Assembly: GCF_039655875.1 (NCBI RefSeq)
Contig: NZ_JBBYXK010000001.1
Location: forward strand, 930,001-994,000
Direction: 5' to 3'
DNA from: Emcibacter sp. SYSU 3D8
GTDB lineage: Bacteria; Pseudomonadota; Alphaproteobacteria; SMXS01
DNA: 64,000 nt
The position numbers and the translations under genes were made by a program. Of the stretch, positions 46,343 to 58,330 are shown in pieces. Position 1 is the stretch's first letter. Each line of letters starts with the position of its first letter. The notes beneath the pieces were generated by a model that was not told the DNA's origin, did no database searches, and saw only the letters and a program-made list of their open reading frames with translations.

Positions 46343-48175
46343 TCAGAGCGGCCAGACGATCAGCAGCATGGGCACGGAAACCGCGATCACCAGCAGCTCG
46401 AGCGGCAGCCCCACCCGCCAATAATCGGAAAACCGGAACCGGCCCGGTCCCATGATCAGGGTGTTGTTCTTGTGGCCGATCGGCGTCAGGAACGCGCAGG
46501 AACAGGCGATGGCCACGCCCATCAGAAACGTGTCCGGATTGACCTGGAGCCGCTGCGCCAGGTCGATGGCGACCGGTCCGGTGATGACCATGGTCGCGAT
46601 GTTGTTAAGGGCATCCGACAGGGTCATCGTCACCACCATGATCGTCACCAGCGCCACCACCGGCGGATAGCCCTGCGTCATGGAACTGATCCCATCCGCG
46701 ATCAGCGCCGTGCATCCGAGTGATTCGAAGGCCGCGCCCACGGGCAGCAGGCAGGCCAGCAGCACCACCACCGGCCATTCGATCTGCTGGTAGAACTCGC
46801 GCGCCGGCACCAGCCCGATGGCCGCGTAGCCGATCACCGCGATGGCGATGGCGATGGTGAAGGAAAGCAGCCCGGTCGTCGCGGCGATGATGGCGGCGGC
46901 AAACAGGCCAATGGCGATCATGGCCTCGCGGGGCCGGAACGGCGCGGCGCCGACCCGGCTGACCGAGATCAGGCCGAGATCGTCCAGCGTCTGGGTGGCA
47001 ACCGCACCCGAACCGGTGATCAGCAGCACGTCGCCGGCCTGGATCGGCCGCGAATGCACCTGCTGGCTTCTGAAACTGCCTGCCCTGGCCATCCCCAGCA
47101 AGGTGATGTCGTGACGCTTGCGCAACTCCACCGTCCGGGCCGACCGGCCCACCAGCCTGGAATCGCCGCGGACGACAGCCTCGACGACTTCCGGATCGCG
47201 GGGCCGCGCCGCGGCGGCGGCGTCTTCCTCACCGGCCTCGGCACTTTTAGCGTCGGCCTGTTCGGCGGTCTCGGCGGTTTCCTTCGAGCTCTTGCTGGCG
47301 GCGCTCAGATCGGCTGCCTTCATGAAGGCGGCGATACCCTCGGTCGAGCCTTCGACCACCAGCACGTCGCCAGCCTCCAGAAGCTTGGATCGCAGGCTGC
47401 TGACAAACCGTTCGCCGCCGCGGAGCAGGCCGATAATCAGCACGTCGGCGCGCTCGGCGTCTTCGTCCAGTTCGGCGCCGACCTTGCCGACCACCGGCGA
47501 ACCGTCCGCGAGGAGCAGCTCGGCCTTGAAGGACGCGCCGGATGCGGTCTCGGGCATGTCGTCCGCGCGCCGGGGCACCAGCCGCCATCCGATCACGGCG
47601 ACGAATGCAAGACCGGCAAGGGCCACGCAAATCCCCACCGGGGCGAAGTCGAACATGTGAAAGGGCTCGCCGAGCAGCCGGGTGCGCACCTCGGAGGCGA
47701 CGATGTTGGTCGGCGTGCCGATCAGCGTGACCATGCCGCCCAGGATGGTGGCGAATGCCAGCGGCATCAGGGTCAGGCCGGGCGCCCGGCCGGCCTTGCG
47801 CGCGGCCTGCATGTCCAGCGGCATGAGCAGCGCCAGGGCGGCCACGTTGTTGATGACCGCCGACAGCGCCGCGCCGATGCCGCCGGTCAGCAGGATGTGC
47901 GCCGGCAGTGAACGGGCGCCCTTGGATATCTTGTCGGACAGCAGGCCCAGCGCGCCGGAATTCTCGAACGCCCGCGACGCCACCAGCACCAGCGCGACAA
48001 TGATCACCGCGTGGCTGGCGAAGCCGGAAAAGGCCCGTTCCTCCGGCACCAACCCCAGCACGACGGCAATGACGAGACCGGCGGCCGCCACGAGGTCATG
48101 CCGGAAGCGACCCCACAGCAGCATGCCGAGAATCGCGGCGGAGAGACCGAACAGCATCCCCTGGTCCAGTGTCAC
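46343..48175 (-). CDS. SLC13-family permease with two TrkA-C domains
   Basis: A 610-residue divalent-anion:Na+ symporter-like membrane protein. The N-terminal half has helices to about residue 200 with VINNVAALALLMPLDM and GTPTNIVAS. The C-terminal half has DALNNIATMVITGPVAIDLA and LTPIGHKNNTLIMGPG. Between them lie two cytosolic TrkA-C (RCK_C) domains (about 210-300 and 340-420), separated by an unusual Ala/Glu/Lys-rich linker. Substrate may be sulfate, dicarboxylate or another anion. Convergent with purB (three-base gap). Confidence 0.88.
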   Translation of the reverse strand: MTLDQGMLFGLSAAILGMLLWGRFRHDLVAAAGLVIAVVLGLVPEERAFSGFASHAVIIVALVLVASRAFENSGALGLLSDKISKGARSLPAHILLTGGIGAALSAVINNVAALALLMPLDMQAARKAGRAPGLTLMPLAFATILGGMVTLIGTPTNIVASEVRTRLLGEPFHMFDFAPVGICVALAGLAFVAVIGWRLVPRRADDMPETASGASFKAELLLADGSPVVGKVGAELDEDAERADVLIIGLLRGGERFVSSLRSKLLEAGDVLVVEGSTEGIAAFMKAADLSAASKSSKETAETAEQADAKSAEAGEEDAAAAARPRDPEVVEAVVRGDSRLVGRSARTVELRKRHDITLLGMARAGSFRSQQVHSRPIQAGDVLLITGSGAVATQTLDDLGLISVSRVGAAPFRPREAMIAIGLFAAAIIAATTGLLSFTIAIAIAVIGYAAIGLVPAREFYQQIEWPVVVLLACLLPVGAAFESLGCTALIADGISSMTQGYPPVVALVTIMVVTMTLSDALNNIATMVITGPVAIDLAQRLQVNPDTFLMGVAIACSCAFLTPIGHKNNTLIMGPGRFRFSDYWRVGLPLELLVIAVSVPMLLIVWPL

Positions 48176-48348
48176 GCTTGGTTACTCCCCGCTGCTCATC
48201 CTTGCAGGGAAGCCCTTCAGGGGCAGCGCGTCAAGGGCGCCCTCCACGGACGGTCAATCCGGATGTAAGGCCGCCCGCTCCGGACAGGGAGCCGCGACGG
48301 TGGTCCAGCGCGTGCTCGACCGGGAAAAAGGCCACGTCAGGCCGCGCG

Positions 48349-48678
48349 TCAGAGCTGGACTTCGTCCTGGATCTGCTGCTTGGCGACATCAAGCAGGTCT
48401 TCCATCTGCTTGCGCAGGTGATGGTCGCTCACCGAGACCTGCTTGGCGTCGAGGTCAGCCCTGACCTTGCGGAATACGTCTTCATCGCCGGCTTCCTCGA
48501 AGTCGGAGCGGACCACGTCGAGCGCGTATTCCCGGGCGGCATCATCCTTCAGATCGAGCTGCTCGGCCGCCCACATTCCCAGCAATTTATTGCGCCGGGC
48601 CATGACCTTGAACTGAAGTTCCTGATCGTGGGCATACTTCGATTCGAAGCCTTTTTCGCGCTTGTCGAACTGGGTCAT
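48349..48678 (-). CDS. F-type ATPase inhibitor subunit zeta (DUF1476)
   Basis: A 109-residue helical protein of the DUF1476 family, the zeta subunit that in alphaproteobacteria such as Paracoccus inhibits ATP hydrolysis by F1. The start MTQFDKREKGFESKYAHDQELQFKVMARRNKLLG is family-typical (first residues form the inhibitory segment), followed by WAAEQL and DVVRSDFEEAGDEDVFRKV. It is divergent from purC, separated by 154 bases, a common arrangement. Strong marker for an alphaproteobacterium. Confidence 0.92.
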   Translation of the reverse strand: MTQFDKREKGFESKYAHDQELQFKVMARRNKLLGMWAAEQLDLKDDAAREYALDVVRSDFEEAGDEDVFRKVRADLDAKQVSVSDHHLRKQMEDLLDVAKQQIQDEVQL

Positions 48679-48832
48679 GGCATATGGCTCCCGCCGGGGT
48701 GACTTGGGTCTCCTATCCAGATAGCGAGAGGGGTCCTTATAATCAACCGTGTAAATCGTTTGTCGGGACAGCATGATTGCTCTATGTTCCCGCGCTCCAA
48801 ATCTGCCCCATGATGCGGCAAGGAATCAGCCA

Positions 48833-49600
48833 ATGAGCCGGCGCCGGCAAATCTACGAGGGCAAGGCCAAGGTCCTTTTCGAAGGCCCTGAGCCCGGAAC
48901 GCTCGTCCAGTACTTCAAGGACGACGCCACTGCCTTTAACAACAAGATGAAGGGCACGATCACCGGTAAGGGCGTGCTCAACAACCGTATTTCCGAATTC
49001 ATCATGCTGCGTCTTGGTGAAGTCGGTATCCCGACCCACTTCGTGCGCCGCCTGAACATGCGCGAGCAACTGGTGCGCGAGGTCGAGATCATCCCGATCG
49101 AGATCGTGGTGCGCAATGTGGCCGCGGGCTCGATCTCGCAGCGCCTGGGCATCGCCGAGGGCACGCCGTTGCCCCGGTCCATCGTCGAATACTTCTACAA
49201 GAACGACGAGCTGGGCGATCCCATGGTGGCCGAGGAGCACATCACCGCCTTTGGCTGGGCGACGCCGCCCGAGCTGGACGAGATCATGGCGCTGGCGCTG
49301 CGGGTCAACGACTTCCTCAGCGGCCTGTTCCTGGGCATCGGCATCAAGCTGATCGACTTCAAGCTTGAGTTCGGCCGCCTGTATGACGACCAGGATCAGA
49401 TGCGTATCGTGCTGGCCGACGAGATCAGCCCGGACAATTGCCGGCTGTGGGACCTGCACACCCAGGAAAAGATGGACAAGGATCGTTTCCGCCGCGGCCT
49501 TGGCGGCGAGGCGGAAGCCTATCAGGAAGTGGCGCGCCGGCTGGGTATCCTGCCGGAGAGCGGCCCCACCGACATGAAGGGACCGGAGGTCATGCAGTGA
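48833..49600 (+). CDS. purC: Phosphoribosylaminoimidazole-succinocarboxamide synthase
   Basis: SAICAR synthase of 255 residues: joins CAIR and aspartate using ATP. Diagnostic segments are [30 protein letters not shown] near the N-terminus (start), [20 protein letters not shown] and [10 protein letters not shown]. The ATG at 48833 begins [10 protein letters not shown]. The stop overlaps the purS GTG (GTGA), so translation is coupled. First gene of the purCSQL cluster. Confidence 0.96.
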   Translation: MSRRRQIYEGKAKVLFEGPEPGTLVQYFKDDATAFNNKMKGTITGKGVLNNRISEFIMLRLGEVGIPTHFVRRLNMREQLVREVEIIPIEIVVRNVAAGSISQRLGIAEGTPLPRSIVEYFYKNDELGDPMVAEEHITAFGWATPPELDEIMALALRVNDFLSGLFLGIGIKLIDFKLEFGRLYDDQDQMRIVLADEISPDNCRLWDLHTQEKMDKDRFRRGLGGEAEAYQEVARRLGILPESGPTDMKGPEVMQ

Positions 49601-49839
49601 AGGCACGGGTGCATGTGACGTTGAAGCCGGGCGTACTGGATCCGCAGGGACGCGCCATCCAGCACACGCTGGCTTCGCTGGGATTCGGTGGCGTATCGGA
49701 CGTGCGCCAGGGCAAGTACCTGGAGCTGGATCTGGCCGAGACCGACCGCGCCGCCGCGGAAAAGGCGGTAAAGGACATGTGCGAGAAGCTTCTCGCCAAT
49801 ACCGTCATCGAGAACTACAGCATCGATCTGGTGGAATGA
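49597..49839 (+). CDS. purS: Phosphoribosylformylglycinamidine synthase subunit PurS
   Basis: An 80-residue small subunit of the three-part FGAM synthase. It links PurL and the glutaminase PurQ. The sequence [20 protein letters not shown] and the two-half beta-alpha repeat are typical. It starts with GTG overlapping the purC stop and ends in an ATGA overlap with purQ. Length is normal. Confidence 0.94.
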   Translation: MKARVHVTLKPGVLDPQGRAIQHTLASLGFGGVSDVRQGKYLELDLAETDRAAAEKAVKDMCEKLLANTVIENYSIDLVE

Positions 49840-50491
49840 AGCCGGCTGTCATCGTTTTCCCCGCCTCGAACTGCGACCGGGATGCCGCCGTCGCCATCGA
49901 GAAAATCTGTGGCGTGAAGCCGCAAATGATCTGGCACGGCGATAGCACGCTGCCCGATCTGGACCTGATTGTGATCCCGGGAGGCTTCGCCTTCGGCGAT
50001 TACCTGCGCTGCGGCGCCATGGCGGCCCGTTCGCCGGTGATGCGCGAAGTGGTCGACCGGGCGAACAGGGGCACGCCCGTTCTGGGCATCTGCAACGGCT
50101 TCCAGGTGCTGACCGAAGCGGGGCTGCTGCCGGGCGCGCTGATGATGAACGCGCACCTGAAGTTTGTCTGCAAGGATGTGGCACTGACGGTCGAGAGCAA
50201 CGAGTCCGTGTTCACCAATCGCTATCGGGCGGGCGAGATCGTCACCTATACGGTCGCCCACCACGAGGGCAATTATTTCACCGACGACGCCACGTTGGCC
50301 CGGATCGAGCAGAACGGCCAGGTCGCCTTCCGCTACGTGAACAACCCTAACGGCGCGCGCAACGACATTGCCGGGATCTTCAATGAAAAGCGCAACGTGC
50401 TGGGGCTGATGCCCCATCCGGAGCGCATGATCGAATCTGATCTCGGCGGCGCCGACGGCGCAAGGATGTTCGAAAGCCTGGTGGCCTCCCT

Positions 50492-50495
<4 letters not shown>
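49836..50495 (+). CDS. purQ: Phosphoribosylformylglycinamidine synthase subunit PurQ
   Basis: The class I glutamine amidotransferase subunit (219 residues) that supplies ammonia to PurL. The catalytic Cys is in [11 protein letters not shown], and His/Glu follow in [10 protein letters not shown]. The N-terminus [15 protein letters not shown] is family-typical. It overlaps purS and purL by ATGA on both sides, giving a tightly coupled complex. Confidence 0.96.
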
Positions 50496-52681
<2,186 letters not shown>

Positions 52682-52699
52682 CGCAGGAGCCGATCGCCC

Positions 52700-52933
52700 A
52701 TGGCGATGGACGCACACGAAATCGAAAAGCTGATCAAGGAAGCCCTGCCCGACGCGACGGTCACCATCGAGGACCTGCGCGGCGACGGCGACCATTATGC
52801 CGCCCGTGTGATTTCCGAAGCGTTCCGGGGCAAGAACCGGGTACAACAGCACCAGATCGTCTACAAGGCACTGCAGGGCAATATGGGCGGCGTATTGCAT
52901 GCCCTGGCGCTGCAGACCTCCGTACCGGAGTAG
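52700..52933 (+). CDS. BolA-family protein
   Basis: A 77-residue BolA/YrbA-type protein. The fold pattern is IEKLIKEALPDATVTIEDLRGDGDHYAARVISEAFRGKNRVQQHQIVYKAL (domain), with His in DGDHYA and QHQIVY as potential Fe-S ligands. Such proteins partner monothiol glutaredoxins in iron-sulfur delivery and iron sensing. The grxD gene follows after nine bases. The pur-bolA-grx order is recurrent in alphaproteobacteria. Confidence 0.92.
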   Translation: MAMDAHEIEKLIKEALPDATVTIEDLRGDGDHYAARVISEAFRGKNRVQQHQIVYKALQGNMGGVLHALALQTSVPE

Positions 52934-52942
52934 GAACCAGCG

Positions 52943-53281
<339 letters not shown>

Positions 53282-53357
53282 CCGGCTCGCCCCCTCTCCC
53301 CGCTCTTGTCACCCGGAACGGGCCCGTGGTGACGACGGGGCGCTGTGACAGGGCGGA

Positions 53358-53669
53358 TCAGTCCCTCGCGAAGCCATGGGTCCGCTCCACGCGGCACACA
53401 TCCAGCCTGAACCAGTCGTAGAACCGCGCGCGGCCCATGGCCTGTGCGCCGAGATGTTCGGCGTTGGCGCGCCAGGCGGCCACCGCCGCCTCGGATGCCC
53501 AGTAACTCACCGTGATCCCCAGACCGCCCTCGCCCCGGACGCTGTCGTGGCCCAGATAGCCGGGCTGGCCCCGGACCAGCGTCTCCATGCGGTCGGCCAC
53601 GGCGCCATAGCCCTCGGCATCGGCGCCCAAACGGGACGTGAAGATGACGGCGTAGGCGCCTTTTTCCAT
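53358..53669 (-). CDS. Antibiotic biosynthesis monooxygenase (ABM) domain protein
   Basis: A 103-residue dimeric ferredoxin-like-fold ABM protein. The pattern YAVIFTSRLGADAEGYGAVADRMETLV, then GYLGHDSVRGEGGLGITVSYWASEAAVAAWRANAEH is typical of the YgiN/heme-oxygenase-like group. Activity is unknown: cofactor-free monooxygenase or haem degradation are possible. It is convergent with grxD and divergent from the phoX-like gene (82-base gap). Confidence 0.8.
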   Translation of the reverse strand: MEKGAYAVIFTSRLGADAEGYGAVADRMETLVRGQPGYLGHDSVRGEGGLGITVSYWASEAAVAAWRANAEHLGAQAMGRARFYDWFRLDVCRVERTHGFARD

Positions 53670-53751
53670 GGCATAGCCCCTTCACAATAGTGACACTGGC
53701 GGTCTGCTAGCCTTGCCAGACTCCGCCCCAGAGCGCCAGCCGGAACCTGCC

Positions 53752-55755
53752 ATGACCGACGACGACGATTTCTGCGACCGCCCCCTCAACTCGACCAGTC
53801 TCGACGAGATCATCTCCCGCCGGATCAGCCGGCGCACGGTGCTGAAGGGTGGCCTCGCCGCCTCGGCGGCGCTGGCGACGGTCAGTCCGGCGGCGCTGCG
53901 GGCCGTGGAGACGGCGACTGCACAGCCCTTCACCTTCAAGGGGCTGGAACGCGGCGTCGACGAAACCCATCATGTGGCGGACGGCTACGACGCCCAGGTG
54001 CTGATCCGCTGGGGTGATCCCGTGCTGCCCGGCGCGCCCGCTTTCGACCCGTCCAATCAGTCGGCTGAGTCCCAGGCGCTGCAATTCGGCTACAACAACG
54101 ACTTCATCGGCTATGTCCCGCTGCCCGCCGGTTCGAAGAATTCGGAACACGGCCTGCTGTGCGTGAATCATGAATATGTCTCATCAGAGATCATGCACCC
54201 GCCGATCCCGGGCGAGCTTGATGAGACCGCCCGCGCCGAATACCTGAAACGACGGGTACACACCGAGATCGCCGCCCATGGGGGCTCGATCATCGAGGTC
54301 CGCAGGCAGGACGGCGCCTGGCAGGTGGTAAGGGACAGCAAATACGCCAGGCGCATCACCGCCGCGACTCCCATGAAGGTGCACGGACCTGCGGCCGGCC
54401 ATCCATGGTTGCGGACCAACGCCGACCCGGAAGGCAGGACCGTCCTGGGCACCCTCAACAATTGTGCTGGCGGCATCACGCCGTGGGGCACCTATCTGAT
54501 GGCGGAAGAGAATTTCCACTTCTACTTCAGCGGCGCCTTGCACGGCGGCGATCCCCGGCGCGAAAGCCACAAGCGATACGGCATTCCCAGAAAAGGCAAC
54601 TGGGCACAGGCCGATTCCCGGTTCGACGTGGGCTCGGAACCCAACGAGCCTTTCCGCTTCGGCTGGGTCGTCGAGGTGGACCCGTTCGACCCGTCATCCA
54701 TGCCGGTCAAGCACACCGCTCTGGGACGGTTTGTGCACGAAGGCGCGGAACCCATCGTCAACCGCGACGGACGCCTCGTCGTCTATATGGGCGACGACGC
54801 GCGGTTCGAATATCTCTACCGCTATGTTTCCGACGAACGCTACGACCCGGGCCAGCGCATGGAGAATGCCGCACTGCTGGACGAGGGCACGCTGTCCGTC
54901 GCCCGGTTCGACGACGCCGGCGCATTGGCCTGGATCCCGCTTGTGCATGGCCAGCACGGCCTGGACAAGGCCAATGGCTTCGAAAGCCAGGCGGATGTGT
55001 TGATCCATGCCCGGCTGGCCGCAGACCTGGTCGGCGCCACGCCCATGGACCGGCCCGAGGATGTGGAACCCAACCCGGTGAGCGGCAAGGTCTATGTCAT
55101 GCTTACCAACAACTCCCAGCGCGGCAAGGCCGGCTTTGCCGCGCCTGACGGCCCAAATCCGCGCGCCGGCAATTCCAGCGGCCAGATCCTCGAAATCACG
55201 CCCGATGGCGGCGATCACACGGCCGCGACAGCGCGTTGGGACCTGCTGGTCCGCTGCGGCGACCCCCAGCGCGACGGGATCGGCGCGGTATGGAATCCGG
55301 CGACCGGCGAGAATGGCTGGTTCTCGTCACCCGACAATTGCGCGGTCGATCCGGCAGGCAATCTCTGGGTGGCGACCGACCAGGGCGACAATTGGGTGTT
55401 CAATTCCGGCAAGCCCGCATCCGATACCCCCAAGGGCGAGGTGCCGGAGGGCGTCTCCGCCGACGGCTTCTGGGCGATCGAAACCGAAGGTCCGGGCCGC
55501 GGGCTGGCAAGGATGCTGTTCCGCTGCCCCATCGGCGCGGAAATGTGCGGCCCGCGCTTCACACCCGACGGACAAACCCTGTTCCTGGCCATCCAGCACC
55601 CCGGCGACGACAGCTGCGACAGATGGCCCCTGTTCAAGGGGCCCTCCAGCTTCGCGAATCCCGGCACACGCTGGCCCGACTTCAGGCCGGACATGCCGCC
55701 GCGTCCATCGGTGGTGGTGGTGACCAGGCAGGGCGGCGGCCGCATCGGCACCTGA
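53752..55755 (+). CDS. PhoX-family phosphatase (DUF839), Tat-exported
   Basis: A 667-residue protein. It has a Tat signal within the first 70 residues (RRISRRTVLKGGLAASAALATV) and a DUF839/PhoX body: GVDETHHVADGYDAQVLIRWGDP, CVNHEYVSSE, NNCAGGITPWGTYLMAEENF, LYRYVSDERY and NLWVATDQGDNW. PhoX enzymes are Ca/Fe-dependent extracytoplasmic alkaline phosphatases, often induced by phosphate starvation; no Pho box is evident here. ATG at 53752; a TTG at 53713 is upstream in frame. It is convergent with rpsD. Confidence 0.88.
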   Translation: MTDDDDFCDRPLNSTSLDEIISRRISRRTVLKGGLAASAALATVSPAALRAVETATAQPFTFKGLERGVDETHHVADGYDAQVLIRWGDPVLPGAPAFDPSNQSAESQALQFGYNNDFIGYVPLPAGSKNSEHGLLCVNHEYVSSEIMHPPIPGELDETARAEYLKRRVHTEIAAHGGSIIEVRRQDGAWQVVRDSKYARRITAATPMKVHGPAAGHPWLRTNADPEGRTVLGTLNNCAGGITPWGTYLMAEENFHFYFSGALHGGDPRRESHKRYGIPRKGNWAQADSRFDVGSEPNEPFRFGWVVEVDPFDPSSMPVKHTALGRFVHEGAEPIVNRDGRLVVYMGDDARFEYLYRYVSDERYDPGQRMENAALLDEGTLSVARFDDAGALAWIPLVHGQHGLDKANGFESQADVLIHARLAADLVGATPMDRPEDVEPNPVSGKVYVMLTNNSQRGKAGFAAPDGPNPRAGNSSGQILEITPDGGDHTAATARWDLLVRCGDPQRDGIGAVWNPATGENGWFSSPDNCAVDPAGNLWVATDQGDNWVFNSGKPASDTPKGEVPEGVSADGFWAIETEGPGRGLARMLFRCPIGAEMCGPRFTPDGQTLFLAIQHPGDDSCDRWPLFKGPSSFANPGTRWPDFRPDMPPRPSVVVVTRQGGGRIGT

Positions 55756-55792
55756 GCGGCCGATGGAACGCCGGCCTGTCAGGCGCCCCAAT

Positions 55793-55822
55793 AAAAACGG
55801 GCCGGATTTGCATCCGGCCCGT
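55793..55822 (-). terminator. Rho-independent terminator of rpsD
   Basis: ACGGGCCGGAT, loop TTGC, ATCCGGCCCGT: a perfect 11-pair stem at 55797-55822. On the minus strand it is followed by TTTTTAT, giving a classic terminator for rpsD. It also faces the phoX-like gene. Confidence 0.92.
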
Positions 55823-55844
55823 CTGAAATTCTATGGCAGCAAAC

Positions 55845-56462
55845 TCAGCGCGAGTAGAACTCGACGACCAGGTTCGGCTCCATGTGGACGGCGTAGGGCA
55901 CGTCACCCAGCTTCGGCGTGCGCACGAAGGTGGCGGACATGGCCTTGTGGTCCACGTCGAGATATTCGGGGGTGTCGCGCTCGGCCGATTCGACGGCTTC
56001 CAGCACGACCAGCAGCTGCTTCGACTTGTCGCGCAGCGAGATCACGTCGCCTTCGCGGACCCGGTAGGAAGCAATGTTCACGCGCTTGCCGTTGACCAGC
56101 ACGTGGCCGTGGTTGACGAACTGGCGGGCGGCGAAAACGGTCGGCACGAACTTGGCGCGGTAGATGACCGCATCCAGCCGGCGCTCCAGCAGGCCGATCA
56201 GGTTCTCGCCCGTGTCGCCGCGCAGGCGGACGGCTTCGGCGTAGATGTTGCGGAACTGCTTTTCCGTGATCGAGCCGTAGAAGCCCTTCAGCTTCTGCTT
56301 GGCCATCAGCTGGTTACCGAAATCCGACGGCTTGCGGCGACGGCGCTGGCCATGCTCGCCCGGCGGATAGGACCGGTTATTGACGGGGCTCTTGGGACGA
56401 CCCCAGAGGTTTTCGCCCAGGCGTCGGTCGATCTTGTACTTCGCGTTGATCCGCTTGGTCAT
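55845..56462 (-). CDS. rpsD: 30S ribosomal protein S4
   Basis: Primary rRNA-binding protein of the small subunit, 205 residues. The start [26 protein letters not shown] is alphaproteobacterial, and the S4 RNA-binding domain reads [39 protein letters not shown] (domain). Zinc-type Cys residues are absent, the common form. Monocistronic, ending at a strong terminator. Confidence 0.98.
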   Translation of the reverse strand: MTKRINAKYKIDRRLGENLWGRPKSPVNNRSYPPGEHGQRRRRKPSDFGNQLMAKQKLKGFYGSITEKQFRNIYAEAVRLRGDTGENLIGLLERRLDAVIYRAKFVPTVFAARQFVNHGHVLVNGKRVNIASYRVREGDVISLRDKSKQLLVVLEAVESAERDTPEYLDVDHKAMSATFVRTPKLGDVPYAVHMEPNLVVEFYSR

Positions 56463-56785
56463 TCAGCCGTTCTTCTCGGTTCGCGTTCGTGCAAAAAATA
56501 ATTGCGGGCATCGCTGCCCGCTTGGGTGGGCGCACTATACGCAGCACAAACTCGATGTCAAACGGTTAGAGACCGGAAAACGGCCCGTTTCGGCATCGAC
56601 GCCATGATGGCGCGCCCGCGCCCTTGCAGCATGATCCGGCCGCCCATCAGCGGCATCAGCGGGCCGGTGATATGGATGTCCGCGCCGGCGCGGAACGGAC
56701 GGATCGGTGCACCGCCGCTGTCGGGGCGTCATGCCCCTGCAACGGGATCGATTCGCAGCTCGCCGTCCATTCCGCCAAGGCGGAC
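56463..56785. other. Intergenic region (323 bases) upstream of rpsD
   Basis: It should contain the rpsD promoter on the minus strand. No complete gene is visible. On the minus strand the frame that runs through 56770-56558 is open except for one TGA at 56729-56731, and its second half (HITGPLMPLMGGRIML) looks protein-like, so a small decayed frame is possible. Evidence is weak. Confidence 0.35.
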
Positions 56786-57076
56786 TCAGACCTGCGGCAG
56801 GCGCATGATCTCGGGTGCGCCGTCCATGAATTCGCCCATGGCGCGGCCCAGTTCCTTGAAGTGGGGATAGCCACGGTGCGCCTTCATGGCGTCCTCGCTC
56901 TCATAGCGCTCGACGAACACGAACTGCAGCGGGTCTTCGGTGCTGTGCAGTTCATAGAACATGCAGCCCGGCTCATTGGCGTTCACCGCCGCCGACAGCG
57001 CCTTGGCGGCCTTCACGAAATCCTCGGCCTTGCCGTCCTTCGCCTTGATCTTGGCGACGATGCACCACGTGGTCAT
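56786..57076 (-). CDS. ABM-domain (putative quinol) monooxygenase
   Basis: A 96-residue single-domain protein of the antibiotic-biosynthesis-monooxygenase family. Pattern: TTWCIVAKIKAKDGKAEDFVKAAKAL, EPGCMFYELHSTEDPLQFVFVERYESEDAMKAHRGYPHF (middle) and APEIMRLPQV at the end. The FYELHSTEDP part is typical of YgiN-like proteins that may act on quinols or reactive carbonyl compounds. It follows trmJ by 16 bases and shares its transcript. Start at 57076 has GGGAG upstream. Confidence 0.85.
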   Translation of the reverse strand: MTTWCIVAKIKAKDGKAEDFVKAAKALSAAVNANEPGCMFYELHSTEDPLQFVFVERYESEDAMKAHRGYPHFKELGRAMGEFMDGAPEIMRLPQV

Positions 57077-57092
57077 GCGTTTCTCCCCTCGG

Positions 57093-57836
57093 TCAGTCGT
57101 TCTTGACGCCCCGAGTCTTATACGAAGACAGGGCGACGATGATACCCCGAAGCGTGCGCACATCCTGTTCGCGAAAATCCGCGCGCTGCCACATGTTGCG
57201 CAGGTTCAGGATCATGCTGGGACGCTTGGCCGGCGGGAACAGGAAGCCCGCCTGGTCGAGCGCCTGCTCCATGTGTTCCATGAAGCCGACCAGCTCTTCC
57301 TTGGTCGCCGGCCGCGAGCGCTCGTCGGCCGCGGGCGCGGCGACCGTGCCGCCGGTCGCCATCATCCACTCATAGCCCAGCAGCAGCACGGCCTGGGCAA
57401 TGTTGATGGAGGCATAGTCGGGATTGGTCGGGATGGTGACGACAGCGTCTGCCAGCGCCACGTCTTCGTTGGCGAGCCCGGACCGTTCGCCGCCGAACAG
57501 GATGCCGGTCTTCTCTCCCCGCCCGCTGCGCGACCACAGATCCTCGGCAGTCGCACGCGGGCTCAGCACCGGCTTGATCATACCGCGCTGGCGCGCCGTG
57601 GTGGCGACCACATAATTGAGATCGGCGATGGCATCCTCGGTGGTGCGGAACACCGTGGCGTTGTCGAGGATGTCGGTCGAACCCGCCGCCATGGGCACGG
57701 CATCGGGATTGGGCCAGCCGTCGCGGGGCCGCACCAGGCGCAGGTCCGTCAGGCCGAAATTGTTCATGGCCCGCGCGGCCGCGCCGATGTTCTCGCCCAT
57801 CTGCGGCACGACAAGAATGACGGCAGGAGCGGCCAA
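57093..57836 (-). CDS. trmJ: tRNA/rRNA methyltransferase TrmJ-type (SpoU family)
   Basis: A 247-residue SPOUT methyltransferase of the TrmJ group, which makes 2'-O-methylation at tRNA position 32. Knot-forming segments are VPQMGENIGAAARAMNNFGL at the N-terminus (motif 1) and GILFGGERSGLANEDVALADAVVTIPTNPDYASINIAQAV (motifs 2/3; first half GILFGGERSGL). A C-terminal helical extension follows. Third gene of the minus-strand unit, seven bases after DUF934. Function by homology; the exact tRNA target is not visible. Confidence 0.88.
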   Translation of the reverse strand: MAAPAVILVVPQMGENIGAAARAMNNFGLTDLRLVRPRDGWPNPDAVPMAAGSTDILDNATVFRTTEDAIADLNYVVATTARQRGMIKPVLSPRATAEDLWSRSGRGEKTGILFGGERSGLANEDVALADAVVTIPTNPDYASINIAQAVLLLGYEWMMATGGTVAAPAADERSRPATKEELVGFMEHMEQALDQAGFLFPPAKRPSMILNLRNMWQRADFREQDVRTLRGIIVALSSYKTRGVKND

Positions 57837-57844
57837 GGCCGTGC

Positions 57845-58330
57845 CTAGCCCCGGCGCCGCCAGAGCGGCTGGTCCTGGTCGGTCGAGGGCTGATAGGTGA
57901 CCGTGAAATCGTCGAACGCCTTCAGTGCATCCTCGATGCTGCGATCGGGCCGCACCTCGAAGGCGTCGAAGCCGACGCGGTGCATGAAGAAAATCTGGTC
58001 GCGCAACACGTCACCGGTCGCGCGCAACTCGCCCTTGAAGCCGTAACGCTCGCGCAGCAGCCGGGCCGTGGTGAAGGCACGGCCGTCCCGGAAGATCGGA
58101 AAGTTCAGCGCCACGACCTCGAAATTGTCGAGATCGGCGGCAATGTCCTCGGCATGCTCGCTGGACGCAAGCTGGATGCCCAGGCCGCTGTTGCGGCGGC
58201 CGATCAACGCCTCGCGCTCGGTCCGCCAGCGCGACAGCGACACGATGATCTTGCCCTCGGGAAGCGGCGCACCGTCTTCCACATGCTGCCAGCCGTCCTC
58301 GACGATGGTGCGACCCTTAATGATCTGCAT
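57845..58330 (-). CDS. DUF934 protein associated with sulfite reductase
   Basis: A 161-residue DUF934-family protein. It is nearly always encoded directly after one-chain nitrite/sulfite reductases in proteobacteria, as here. It probably helps electron delivery or complex assembly; the mechanism is unknown. Conserved segments include NSGLGIQLASSEHAEDIAADL, VALNFPIFRDGRAFTTARLLRERYGFKGELRATGDVLRDQ (middle) and RSIEDALKAFDDFTVTYQ. Its ATG lies 14 bases inside the end of the reductase gene, so they are coupled. Confidence 0.88.
   Translation of the reverse strand: MQIIKGRTIVEDGWQHVEDGAPLPEGKIIVSLSRWRTEREALIGRRNSGLGIQLASSEHAEDIAADLDNFEVVALNFPIFRDGRAFTTARLLRERYGFKGELRATGDVLRDQIFFMHRVGFDAFEVRPDRSIEDALKAFDDFTVTYQPSTDQDQPLWRRRG

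Noticed and set aside
53687-53751. Pho box before the PhoX-type gene
   Set aside because: No pair of CTGTCAT-like repeats with the right spacing is present.
56558-56770. Small minus-strand gene upstream of rpsD
   Set aside because: Its frame is broken by a TGA at 56729-56731, has no RBS and no recognised family; kept only as a possible decayed frame.
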